This document shows, piece by piece, positions 24,839 to 32,438 of a stretch of 64,000 nucleotides of DNA. The notes beneath the pieces were generated by a model. That model was given only the letters and a program-made list of their open reading frames with translations. It ran no database searches and was not told the DNA's origin. This DNA is from Micromonospora haikouensis. GTDB taxonomy: Bacteria > Actinomycetota > Actinomycetes > Mycobacteriales > Micromonosporaceae. The stretch's first letter is position 1. Every line of letters starts with the position of its first letter. The stretch is from positions 124,001-188,000 of the forward strand of contig NZ_FMCW01000003.1 of assembly GCF_900091595.1 (NCBI RefSeq). Direction: 5' to 3'. A program made the position numbers and the translations under genes.

Positions 24839-25474
24839 ATGACGAAGACCTTCCACGACCGGGAAGACGCCGGCCGGGTCCTCGCCGACCGGCTCGCCGG
24901 CCTCGTCGGGCACTCCGACGTCACCGTGCTCGGGCTCGTCCGGGGCGGCGTGCCCGTGGCCCGGGTGGTCGCCGAATGGCTCGGCGTCCCCCTCGACGTG
25001 CTGGTGGTCCGCAAGCTCGGCCTGCCCCTGGCCCCCGAGGTCGCCTTCGGCGCGCTCGGCCCCAACGGCGTGCGGGTGCTCAACGAGACGGTGGCCGCCC
25101 GGCTCGACGCCGGGGAGGTGGCCGAGGTGCAGCGCCGTGAGCAGGCGGAACTGGAACGCCGCGAGCAGCGCTACCGGGCCGGGCGCCCCCCGCTCGACCT
25201 GACCGGCCGCACCGCCGTCGTCGTCGACGACGGCCTGGCCACCGGGGCGACCGCTCGCGCCGCCGTCCAGGTGGCCCGGCACCTCGGCGCCCGCCGGGTG
25301 GTCGTCGCGGTGCCCGTCGGCTCGCAGCAGGCGTACGAGATGCTCGCCGCCGAGGCCGACGAGGTCGTCTGCGCCGAGCGGCCTGCCGACTTCGGCGCGG
25401 TCGGCGCCTACTACTTCGACTTCCACGAGGTGTCCGACGACGAGGTGACCAACGCGCTAGCGGCGATCGGGTGA
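24839..25474 (+). CDS. Phosphoribosyltransferase family protein
   Basis: 211 residues. The PRPP-binding loop is TAVVVDDGLATGATARAA near residue 125, and the N-terminal part has FHDREDAGRVLADRL and LVRGGVPVA. This pattern matches the stand-alone type I PRTases that often accompany dienelactone hydrolase or stress genes in actinomycetes; the base acceptor is not known. A charged helical insert (residues 85-115, EVQRREQAELERREQRY) is a probable hood or coiled segment. Single gene. Confidence 0.85.
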   Translation: MTKTFHDREDAGRVLADRLAGLVGHSDVTVLGLVRGGVPVARVVAEWLGVPLDVLVVRKLGLPLAPEVAFGALGPNGVRVLNETVAARLDAGEVAEVQRREQAELERREQRYRAGRPPLDLTGRTAVVVDDGLATGATARAAVQVARHLGARRVVVAVPVGSQQAYEMLAAEADEVVCAERPADFGAVGAYYFDFHEVSDDEVTNALAAIG

Positions 25475-25484
25475 CCTGACCGGG

Positions 25485-25490
25485 TACCTT
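25485..25490 (+). promoter_or_regulatory. -10 element TACCTT for leaderless zinc-ribbon gene
   Basis: A TANNNT element lies 6 nt before ATG at 25497. Confidence 0.45.
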
Positions 25491-25496
25491 CGGGTA

Positions 25497-25895
25497 ATGC
25501 AGCTCACCTGTCCCAAGTGTCACGGAGACATGCGCCAGTACGAGCGCAGCGGAGTCGTCATCGACCAGTGCGGCGAATGTCGGGGGATCTTCCTCGACCG
25601 CGGCGAACTGGAGAAGCTGTTCGAGGCCGAGGCGAACTGGAACCGGCAGCAGTCGGCGGGCGCCCCGAACCAGGCCCGGCCGGCGCAGGCGCCCGGCGCA
25701 TACCCGCCGCCTCCACCTCCCGCCCCCCAGCCGGGCTACGGCGCGGTGCCCCCGCCCCCGCCGCCGCCCCCGACGCACGGCTACCCGCCGCCCGCCCCCG
25801 CGTACGGCGGGCACGCCCAGCCGCACTACGGCTACCACGGCCACTACCGCCGTAAGAAGCACCACGGCGGCTTCCTCGGCGAACTCTTCGACTGA
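25497..25895 (+). CDS. Zinc-ribbon (zf-TFIIB type) protein with Pro/His-rich tail
   Basis: 132 residues. Residues 1-45 are a TFIIB-type zinc ribbon with two Cys pairs, LTCPKCHGDM and IDQCGECRGIFLDRGELEKL, the signature of the small bacterial zf-TFIIB family. Residues 55-110 are Pro/Tyr/Gly-rich and the tail is His/Lys-rich (HYGYHGHYRRKKHHGG), perhaps metal-binding. The family function is unknown. A long hairpin follows the stop. Confidence 0.85.
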   Translation: MQLTCPKCHGDMRQYERSGVVIDQCGECRGIFLDRGELEKLFEAEANWNRQQSAGAPNQARPAQAPGAYPPPPPPAPQPGYGAVPPPPPPPPTHGYPPPAPAYGGHAQPHYGYHGHYRRKKHHGGFLGELFD

Positions 25896-25915
25896 CCCGT
25901 TCAGGCGACCGCCGT

Positions 25916-25968
25916 GTCGGCGGCGTGGGGGGCAGATCCGATCCCGGTGAGCGCCCCACGTCGCCGAC
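25916..25968. terminator. 15-bp inverted repeat after the zinc-ribbon gene
   Basis: Arms 25916-25930 and 25954-25968 match at 14 of 15 positions around a 23-nt spacer. It is placed between convergent genes, so it may terminate the zinc-ribbon transcript. Confidence 0.5.
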
Positions 25969-26123
25969 CTGCCGTTCACCGCCCGGCGTGCGAGGCTGCC
26001 GTCAGACGGCCGTTTCATCCCCCGAGGCGCTGGCGCAGGCGTGCGCGGGGATCACCGTGTCGTGACCCCGCTCCGCCGAACACGCCCGTCCGACGATTCC
26101 AAGAAGCCCCCTGCTCATTACAC

Positions 26124-26140
26124 AGCGGCGATTCGCCGCT
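26124..26140. terminator. 8-bp hairpin abutting the HEN stop
   Basis: AGCGGCGA-T-TCGCCGCT ends on the first base of the HEN stop codon (minus strand). It is a probable terminator of the dnaB-HEN transcript and marks the left limit of the atypical DNA. Confidence 0.5.
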
Positions 26141-27069
26141 CACTCACTCCGGGATCTTCCGTCCAAAATCCGGGCAGCCATCTCCGCCTTACGATGAAGC
26201 GCCAATCTTGCATCCTCGTACAGTAGGCGGATTATCCTTTCAGCCCCTCCGCGAGTTGTGCCAACCGTGTAGATCGCCTTATGGGGTCGCACGGAGAGAC
26301 GGCTCAACCCTCGCAACAGGACAAATTCCGTGAACGGTTCGAGGATTCGGCGCGATCCGACCAACCTAAACTGAGCCAAGGGACCCCGTGCCGTTTGATA
26401 GATTCCGATCGAACCGTCCCCATCAACCACACCCCGCCAGAAGTCACGGGATTCAACCAGACGCTGATCAACACCTCCCTGATACCTGCCGAGCTCGATG
26501 AGACGATCCGCCAGTCGAGCCGACCGAACGGAGAACTGGCACGATCCATGCGTGATGCTGGGTCCGGAGATGCTGGCGGTGGAGCCGAGAAACTCACGCA
26601 GGGCGACCAGGTGCCTGCGGTCGCGCTCAGCAAGTCCCACCGAGACTTGAGGCAAGTAGCCAGGACGGTATCCCACCGACCCGTCAGCAAAGATAAACCC
26701 AATCCAGTAACAAGCATCCGGGTTCAGGTAGTCGAAAGCATCGTGTCGAAGCGCATGCACAACCTTGCGAAGTAATACATTGCGGCGAACCAGCAGCCCT
26801 CGCACGGCAGGCTCACTCACACCGAAAGCAGCTGCAATATTCGCAATTGAAGAGCCGTCCAGGTACCGTTGGACGACCTCACTTCGCTGAGCCTCACTGA
26901 GCTTGCCGACCACCCGGGGCGGCACGCCCCGGCGCCGGAGAATCCCTCGCACCGCCTGCCGGCTTATGCCATAGCACTCGGCCAGGCTTGTGAGACTCTC
27001 ACCCGAAGCCGCCCTATTGACCAACTCGACCTTCTGCGACTCGGTCAGGCGGACAATCAACTCGGTCAC
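26140..27069 (-). CDS. Free-standing LAGLIDADG homing endonuclease with two HTH repeats
   Basis: 309 residues. Residues 8-49 and 56-99 are two similar helix-turn-helix units (LTESQKVELVNRAASGESL... and LSEAQRSEVVQRYLDGSSI..., each ending ISRQAVRGILRRRG or VSEPAVRGLLVRRN). Residues 119-309 are a two-motif LAGLIDADG endonuclease: CYWIGFIFADGSVG (acidic D129) and FWRGVVDGDGSIG (D216/D218). Both motifs keep catalytic acids, so it looks active. GTG at 27069 overlaps the dnaB TGA by 3 nt, giving translational coupling. Base composition and codon use are clearly less GC-biased than the neighbours (ATA, TTG and CTT codons occur), a sign of transfer. It probably cuts DNA at or near a dnaB allele lacking the gene (inference). 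Confidence 0.85.
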   Translation of the reverse strand: MTELIVRLTESQKVELVNRAASGESLTSLAECYGISRQAVRGILRRRGVPPRVVGKLSEAQRSEVVQRYLDGSSIANIAAAFGVSEPAVRGLLVRRNVLLRKVVHALRHDAFDYLNPDACYWIGFIFADGSVGYRPGYLPQVSVGLAERDRRHLVALREFLGSTASISGPSITHGSCQFSVRSARLADRLIELGRYQGGVDQRLVESRDFWRGVVDGDGSIGIYQTARGPLAQFRLVGSRRILEPFTEFVLLRGLSRLSVRPHKAIYTVGTTRGGAERIIRLLYEDARLALHRKAEMAARILDGRSRSE

Positions 27070-29285
27070 ACTATAGCCATATCAACGAATCGCGAGAGGT
27101 GCAACTGAGCAGCAACAGTAATGGTGTCCGTAGGACCATTCCTGTGCTTAGCAACAATCAGGTCCGCCTCCCCGGCGCGCGGCGACTCCTTGTCGTAGTA
27201 GTCGTCCCGGTGCAAAAGTATTACTACGTCAGCATCTTGTTCAATTGACCCAGATTCGCGCAGATCGGACAGCTGCGGTCGTTTGTCCGTACGCTGTTCC
27301 GGGCCACGGTTCAGCTGGCTCACCGCGATCACCGGGCACTCGACCTCCTTGGCCAGCAGCTTGAGGCCACGGGACAGGTCCGCGACCTCCTGCTGCCGGC
27401 TCTCGGTGCGCTTCGGCGACGTCATGAGCTGGAGATAGTCGACGACGATCAGCTTCAGGTCGTGCTTCTGCTTGAGCCGACGCGCCTTCGCCCGGATCTC
27501 CATCAGGTTCATGCTCGGCGTGTCGTCGACGAAGAGCGGCGCCTCGCTGATCTCACCCATGCAGCGGGCCAGCTTGGTCCAGTCGTCGTCGGAGAGCTGG
27601 CCGCTGCGCAGCACGTGCAGCGGGACGCGGGCCTCCGCCGAGAGCAGTCGCATGACGATCTCGACCTTGCTCATTTCCAGCGAGAAGATCGCCGACGCCT
27701 GGTTGGCCCGGATGGCCGCGTTCCGGGCGAAGTCCATGCTCGCGGTGCTGTTGTGCGTCGGGATCATGGACCGGCCGGCCAGGTAGAGGTGGTCCGGGTT
27801 GTCCACCGTCACGCAGCGGACCGGGACGCTCGGCACCGGCCGCACGTCGACGATGAACCGGGCGCGGGCGTCCGGGGCCGTCCGCCGCCGCGCGGCGTGC
27901 GCCGCCCGCCTGTCCGCCAGGCGGAAGACGGTGTCGGGCGTCGAGAAGTCCACGGTGTACGCGGCGGGCGAGCCCTCCCGTGCCGGCTGCTCGTCGACGG
28001 TGCACTGGTAGCCGAGGCCGACCACGAGTTCCCGGACGCAGCCGGTCAACCGACGGGAGGTCGAAACGTACCGGAGGGTCCCGTCGGGGCGCACCGTCCC
28101 GGCGGCGTCCATCAGGCCCGCGAGCAGTTCCCGGCGCTGGTCCTCCGACGCGCGGAGGTACTCCGGCGGGAGGTGCGGCTCGGCGCTGCCCTCGCCGACG
28201 CCCACCCCGAGGGGGTACGGCGCGACGGCGAGATCCCGCTCGGGCAGCCGCAGCGGCGCGCAGTTGTCGACGGCGTGGCGGGGTTGCCGGCCCGCCGCGT
28301 CGGTGTGCAGCGTGGCGGCGATCCGGGCGGTCGTCACCGCGTCCTGGGCGGCGGTGGTCCGCCACAGGTGCTCGGCGTCGGCCACGACGACCGAGCCGTC
28401 GGAGAACTCGACCTCGTAGCAGGGGCGGTCGTGCCGCACCTCGAAGGCGGCCGTGACGGTGGTCGGGGTGCCGTCCGCGGCGAGAAGCCGATCACCGACC
28501 GTCACCTCGCCCATCGTGGTCCAGCCGTCGGGGGTGGGCAGCGGGGTGTCGAGCGCGAGCGCCTTGCCCAGACCGGGCCGGCCGGCCACGATGATCAGCT
28601 GGCCGGGGTGCAGGCCGTTGAGCAGCCGGTCGAGGTCGGTGAAGCCGGTCGGCACGCCGGTCATGACGCCGCCCTGGGCGCCCACCGCCTCGATCTCGTC
28701 GAGGGTCGGCTGGAGCATGTCCGCGAGGATGGCGAAGTCCTCGCTGACCCGGCGCTCGGTGATCTCGTAGACCGCCTGCTGCGCGAGGTCGACGATGTCG
28801 TCGACGTCGCGGCTGCCGTTGTTGCCGGTGCCGTACCCGAGCTGCACGATCTTGGTGCCGGCCTCGACGAGGCGGCGGAGCACGGCCCGCTCCCCGACAA
28901 TGCGGGCGTAGTAGGCGGCGTTGGCGGCGGTGGGGACCGTCGCGATGAGGGTGTGCAGGTAGGGCGCGCCGCCGATGCGGGCGAGGTCGCCCGAGTCGGC
29001 CAGGGCGGCGGCCACCGTGATCGCGTCGGCGGGCTCGCCCCGGCCGTAGATGTCGAGGATGGCGTCGAAGATCGTGGCGTGCACCGGTCGGTAGAAGTCG
29101 GTGGACTTCAGGATCTCGACGACGTCGGCGATGGCGTCCTTGGACAGCAGCATGCCGCCGAGGACGCACTGCTCCGCGGCGACGTCCTGGGGTGGGGTCT
29201 TCTCGAACTGGCCGTCCCGCTGCGCGGGTGCCGGTGGCTGGCCGCCGCCCCGTGGTTCCGTCCGCATGTCGTCGGTGACCGACAC
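27066..29285 (-). CDS. dnaB: Replicative DNA helicase DnaB with intein
   Basis: 739 codons, of which 271 are an intein (residues 242-512), leaving a normal 468-residue helicase. The N-terminal DnaG-binding domain starts at QDVAAEQCVLGGML. The RecA-like domain has Walker A AGRPGLGK^ST split by the intein, FSLEMS, VVDYLQLM, ISQLNRGPEQR and the C-terminal KHRNGPTDTI. GTG at 29285 is preceded by GGAGGGGGG. Splicing is needed to restore the ATP-binding loop, so an unspliced product cannot hydrolyse ATP. The last ~75 codons show patchy use of rare codons (AAA, TCT, TCA, ATT, GTA, ATA, CTT). The stop overlaps a homing endonuclease gene. Confidence 0.95.
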   Translation of the reverse strand: MSVTDDMRTEPRGGGQPPAPAQRDGQFEKTPPQDVAAEQCVLGGMLLSKDAIADVVEILKSTDFYRPVHATIFDAILDIYGRGEPADAITVAAALADSGDLARIGGAPYLHTLIATVPTAANAAYYARIVGERAVLRRLVEAGTKIVQLGYGTGNNGSRDVDDIVDLAQQAVYEITERRVSEDFAILADMLQPTLDEIEAVGAQGGVMTGVPTGFTDLDRLLNGLHPGQLIIVAGRPGLGKALALDTPLPTPDGWTTMGEVTVGDRLLAADGTPTTVTAAFEVRHDRPCYEVEFSDGSVVVADAEHLWRTTAAQDAVTTARIAATLHTDAAGRQPRHAVDNCAPLRLPERDLAVAPYPLGVGVGEGSAEPHLPPEYLRASEDQRRELLAGLMDAAGTVRPDGTLRYVSTSRRLTGCVRELVVGLGYQCTVDEQPAREGSPAAYTVDFSTPDTVFRLADRRAAHAARRRTAPDARARFIVDVRPVPSVPVRCVTVDNPDHLYLAGRSMIPTHNSTASMDFARNAAIRANQASAIFSLEMSKVEIVMRLLSAEARVPLHVLRSGQLSDDDWTKLARCMGEISEAPLFVDDTPSMNLMEIRAKARRLKQKHDLKLIVVDYLQLMTSPKRTESRQQEVADLSRGLKLLAKEVECPVIAVSQLNRGPEQRTDKRPQLSDLRESGSIEQDADVVILLHRDDYYDKESPRAGEADLIVAKHRNGPTDTITVAAQLHLSRFVDMAIV
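27750..28562 (-). mobile_element. Class 3 intein in DnaB Walker A loop, degenerate endonuclease
   Basis: 271 residues inserted between the P-loop Lys and Ser. It starts with Ala (ALALDTPLPT...), not Cys/Ser. It has the W-C-T signature of class 3 inteins: Trp67 (ADAEHLW), Cys250 (VPVRCVTVDNPDHLY) and Thr269 in the terminal IPTHN, followed by Ser+1. Such inteins use the internal Cys to start splicing. The central endonuclease region is reduced: the first motif has become PLGVGVGEGSA (116-126), the second LLAGLMDAAG (147-155) has lost its acid (DADG to DAAG), and only about 20 residues separate them. Self-homing is unlikely; splicing should remain. Confidence 0.88.
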
Positions 29286-29685
29286 GGGATCCCCCCTCCG
29301 CTGCGTCGGCATGGACTACCGCTCCGCCGCCGGGCACGACGACGTCCGATCGGACCGGTCGGGTCGATCGGGGGGTCATCGCACCGTCGGCCGAGAGGCA
29401 ACCATACGGAACCCGAGGTCAGCGACTCAACCAGGCCGGTGGACGAGCCTTGGGACAACCTGTGGACGCCGGTGGACAACATGTGCGCAGGGTGTGCACA
29501 GGTTGTGGATAACTGTTGGGGAATTCTGGCGCGAAACGCCGTGACCTGCACGAACGTCGTCCCCACCCTGTGGAGGAGAAATTTCTGGTGAGCTTCCCGG
29601 GCGCTTCGTCCCGTACTATCTCCTGCAAACGGCTACACCTGGACAGCGGATTGCACTTTCGGTTCAGAAGGGTCACGCTCCGGCC
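29286..29685. other. 400-bp intergenic region upstream of dnaB with DnaA-box-like sites
   Basis: No convincing ORF. Matches to DnaA boxes cluster at 29461-29512, listed separately. The rest looks like a promoter region for the divergent dnaB and repeat-protein genes. Confidence 0.5.
29459..29512. promoter_or_regulatory. Cluster of DnaA-box-like sequences
   Basis: TGTGGATAA at 29504-29512 is the exact complement of TTATCCACA. GGTGGACAA at 29471-29479 matches the actinobacterial box (complement of TTGTCCACA) at 8 of 9 positions, and TGTGGACGC at 29461 at 7 of 9. The sites lie about 175-225 nt upstream of the dnaB start. Confidence 0.5.
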
Positions 29686-31476
29686 GTGAGACACCGGGAC
29701 TGGGGACGCGGGGAGGGCAGCCCGCGCGAGTGGCAGGCGAGCCGCCCGTGGGACGCCTCCGGCGACCAGCCTCCGGTCGACCCGCCCAGCTCGGCCGTCG
29801 AGCGCTACCGCACCCCGAGCCGCCGCCGGGCCGCGCGCCGTGGTCAGCAGGAGCCGGTCGAGACCTACCTGCCGCGGTGGGCGCTGGACTCGGGTGTCGA
29901 GCGGGCCGACGGCGGGGGTCGACACGCGGCCCCCGACGACGATGACGACGACGTCCGGCCCCGCTCGGGCTCGGGCTGGCGCACCACCGAGACGACCACC
30001 AGTTGGCGGCGCGTCAGCGAGACGACGTGGCGGGACGTGCCCGCGATCGAGGCGGCCCCCGAGCGGGAGCGGCCCGGTGGCTGGCGCGACGTGCCCGCGA
30101 TCGGCGCGGCCCCCGAGCGGGAGCGGCCCGGCGGATGGCGGGACGTGCCGGCGATCGGCGCGGCCCCGGAACCCGAGCGGCCCGGTGGCTGGCGCGACGA
30201 GGCTTCCCGCAACGAGGGTTACGTGGGCAGCAGGCGGGCCGACGAGGACGATCCGGTGTCGGGCGCGGCGCGGGCGGCCCGCCCCCGTCGGTCGTCGTCG
30301 CGCCGTCCCCAGGTGGTCTGGTCGGGCCTGGAGGACGTGGGCACCGCGACCGGCGCGGACGCGACGGAGGGCGAAGGGCGGCGGACCCGCCGCAGCCGCC
30401 GGGCGGGCGCGGATTCCTGGTCCGCCCGACCGGCCGTGGATCCGTGGGAGCGGGGCTCCGCGGACGCGCCGGAGACCAGCGGCGAGGCGCCGTCCTATCA
30501 GCCGGCGGTGGACCCGTGGGACGCCTCCGGCGTGCACGCGTGGGACCGGTCGGCGGTCGAGAGCCGGTGGGAGTCACCCGACGGCGCGGCCCGCTGGGAC
30601 CAGACCGGCGAGATCGGCGACATCGGGCGGTGGGACCGCACCGGGGAGACCGGGCGGTGGGAGGAGACCGGGGACGTCGGCCGGTGGGACCAGACCGGGG
30701 AGATCGGCCGCTGGGACCGGGCCGGGGAGACCGGGCGGCGGGAACGGTCGACCACCGAGACGGGGCAGTGGGGCCGGGTCGACGACGGGCAGCGGTGGGA
30801 TCGGGCGGTGGAGCCCCGGTCCGGGGACGGCTCGATCGAGGGATGGTCCTGGCCGGAGCACGTGGAGGGGTTCTGGTCGGGCACCCGGCTCGCGGGCGAC
30901 GATCCCCGGTGGATGGACGCGCCGGCGTCCGCGCCGCGGTCACCGGTGGTGCCGTACACCGCCCCCCGGCCGCGGTCGGCGCCACGGCGCCGGGCGGAGC
31001 CGGCCCGGCGGAGGGGCGAGCCGGTCGGCGGCGCGCGGACGGTGGACGTGCCGTCCCGTCGGCGGGCGGAGTCGGCACCCGCCAGGTCCTGGAGCCGTCG
31101 TCTCGAGGACGACCTGCTCGACCCGGATCCGGGCGGGCCGTTCCGGCCGTTGGTCTACACGGCGGCGTGCTATCTGCTGCCGGCCGTGCTGGTCTTCGTC
31201 TGGCTGCTGACGCTGGACGGGCAGGTGCCGGCCGGCTGCGTGACGGACATCAGCGGTGGCGGCTGCGACTCGCCACGGTCGCACGCCCTCGGCTCGCTGG
31301 TGAACGGGGCACCCCGGTTCGGCCTGGCGCTGGCCAGCAGCCTCCTGGTCGCGCTGCTGCTGCGGCGCGTCGGCACGACATGGCGGTCGGCGACGGTGGC
31401 GCTGGCGGCAGCCGTCGTCGGCGGCGGGCTGTCGACGGTGATGATCAGCGCGGTGACCGGCCAGCCCATCGGCTGA
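29686..31476 (+). CDS. Repeat-containing disordered membrane protein
   Basis: 596 residues from GTG at 29686. Residues 1-475 are Arg/Trp/Asp/Gly-rich and look disordered. Three 18-residue units (WRDVPAI.AAPERERPGG) lie at about 115-168. Five roughly 9-residue units (RWDxTGExG) lie at about 303-350. The last 120 residues have two to three transmembrane helices (about 486-510, 545-560 and 570-590) around a Cys-containing loop (VPAGCVTDISGGGCD). A gene of this type is often found beside dnaB in Micromonosporaceae as far as I recall; the function is unknown. Confidence 0.7.
   Translation: MRHRDWGRGEGSPREWQASRPWDASGDQPPVDPPSSAVERYRTPSRRRAARRGQQEPVETYLPRWALDSGVERADGGGRHAAPDDDDDDVRPRSGSGWRTTETTTSWRRVSETTWRDVPAIEAAPERERPGGWRDVPAIGAAPERERPGGWRDVPAIGAAPEPERPGGWRDEASRNEGYVGSRRADEDDPVSGAARAARPRRSSSRRPQVVWSGLEDVGTATGADATEGEGRRTRRSRRAGADSWSARPAVDPWERGSADAPETSGEAPSYQPAVDPWDASGVHAWDRSAVESRWESPDGAARWDQTGEIGDIGRWDRTGETGRWEETGDVGRWDQTGEIGRWDRAGETGRRERSTTETGQWGRVDDGQRWDRAVEPRSGDGSIEGWSWPEHVEGFWSGTRLAGDDPRWMDAPASAPRSPVVPYTAPRPRSAPRRRAEPARRRGEPVGGARTVDVPSRRRAESAPARSWSRRLEDDLLDPDPGGPFRPLVYTAACYLLPAVLVFVWLLTLDGQVPAGCVTDISGGGCDSPRSHALGSLVNGAPRFGLALASSLLVALLLRRVGTTWRSATVALAAAVVGGGLSTVMISAVTGQPIG
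30028..30189 (+). repeat. Three 54-bp tandem repeats inside the membrane-protein gene
   Basis: Units start at 30028, 30082 and 30136, each encoding WRDVPAI-AAPE-ERPGG; a fourth partial unit (WRDEA) follows. Nucleotide identity is high, suggesting recent slippage or duplication. Confidence 0.85.
30592..30735 (+). repeat. 27-bp tandem repeats encoding RWDxTGExG
   Basis: Five units, the first extended by 9 nt, in the same gene as the 54-bp repeats. Confidence 0.8.
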
Positions 31477-31643
31477 CCGAGGCCGCACGCGGCCCTCGGC
31501 GACACTCCGCCGCAGAGCGGGCCGTTCGTCTGCTCACGCTCGCCGGGTCGAGCCGGTCCGGGCGCGGCCCGCCGGTCCTGGTGGGCCGGTCTGGTCCGCC
31601 TGCGTCCGCCGGCCGAGCGGGATCGTCCACCCGTCGAAGGCGG

Positions 31644-31677
31644 AAGGGCCCGCACCGGCGATCCGGTGCGGGCCCTT
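31644..31677. terminator. 15-bp hairpin terminator of the rpsF-ssb-rpsR-rplI operon
   Basis: Perfect 15-bp arms (31644-31658 and 31663-31677) with a CGAT loop, 20 nt after the rplI stop, between convergent genes. Likely bidirectional. Confidence 0.8.
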
Positions 31678-31696
31678 CGCGTGGTGCTGTCGGGTG

Positions 31697-32143
31697 TCAG
31701 CCCTGGACGACGTTCAGGTCGAACTTGGCGGTCACCTCGGGGTGCAGCCTGATGCTGACCGGGTACGCGCCGAGCGACTTGATGTGGCCGGACGTCTCCA
31801 GCCGACGACGGTCGAGGGCCGGGCCGCCGGCCGCCTTGACGGCGTCGACGATCTCGGCCGGGGTGACCGAGCCGAAGAGCCGCCCGCCGTCGCCGGCGCG
31901 GGCCTTCAGGCTGACCTTGAGGCCCTCGAGCTGGGCCTTGACCTCGTTGGCGTGGCCGAGGTCGCGGATCTCGCGGGCCGAGCGGGCCCGCTTGATGACC
32001 GTGACCTGCTTCTCCGCGCCCTTGGTCCAGGCGATCGCGAAGCCCTGCGGGAGCAGGTAGTTACGGCCGTAGCCGTTCTTGACCTCGACGATGTCGCCCG
32101 GGGCACCGAGGCCGGACACCTCCTGAGTCAGGATGATCTTCAT
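31697..32143 (-). CDS. rplI: 50S ribosomal protein L9
   Basis: 148 residues, normal L9 length. The N-terminal rRNA-binding domain [20 protein letters not shown]...[13 protein letters not shown] is complete. The long connecting helix and the C-terminal domain ([15 protein letters not shown]) follow. Last gene of the rpsF-ssb-rpsR-rplI operon, 14 nt after rpsR, and followed by a strong terminator. Confidence 0.97.
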   Translation of the reverse strand: MKIILTQEVSGLGAPGDIVEVKNGYGRNYLLPQGFAIAWTKGAEKQVTVIKRARSAREIRDLGHANEVKAQLEGLKVSLKARAGDGGRLFGSVTPAEIVDAVKAAGGPALDRRRLETSGHIKSLGAYPVSIRLHPEVTAKFDLNVVQG

Positions 32144-32157
32144 ATCGGTGCCTCCTC

Positions 32158-32397
32158 TCAGCGGGCCGTGGCCGTGTACGGCAGGAGCGCCATCTCGCGG
32201 GCGTTCTTGACCGCGCGGGCGATCTGCCGCTGCTGCTGCGAGGTCACGCCGGTCACCCGCCGAGCGCGGATCTTGCCGCGGTCGGAGATGAACTTGCGCA
32301 GCAGCGCGGTGTCCTTGTAATCGATGTACGTGATCCCGTCCTTGTCGAGCGGGTTCACCTTCTTCTTAGGTTTGCGAAGTGCAGCGGCCTTGGCCAT
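32158..32397 (-). CDS. rpsR: 30S ribosomal protein S18, cysteine-free type
   Basis: 79 residues with typical S18 sequence ([22 protein letters not shown] and MALLPYT). Where zinc-type S18 proteins have a Cys pair after the basic N-terminus, this one reads [10 protein letters not shown]; no cysteine is present. It is therefore the zinc-independent (C-minus) form although it sits in the main ribosomal operon between ssb and rplI. ATG at 32397 gives the normal N-terminus [13 protein letters not shown]. Confidence 0.95.
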   Translation of the reverse strand: MAKAAALRKPKKKVNPLDKDGITYIDYKDTALLRKFISDRGKIRARRVTGVTSQQQRQIARAVKNAREMALLPYTATAR

Positions 32398-32438
32398 TGC
32401 TCGGGCTCCTGGTTTGCGATCGCGGGCGCTCGGCGCCA

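Noticed and set aside
26036..26058. GCGTGCGCGGGGATCACC resembles half of the CRISPR repeat at 1041-1068
   Set aside because: Only 13 consecutive bases agree and the CCCC side of the dyad is absent; likely chance in GC-rich DNA.
27462..29591. Long plus-strand ORF across dnaB
   Set aside because: Antisense shadow of dnaB; no recognisable domain.
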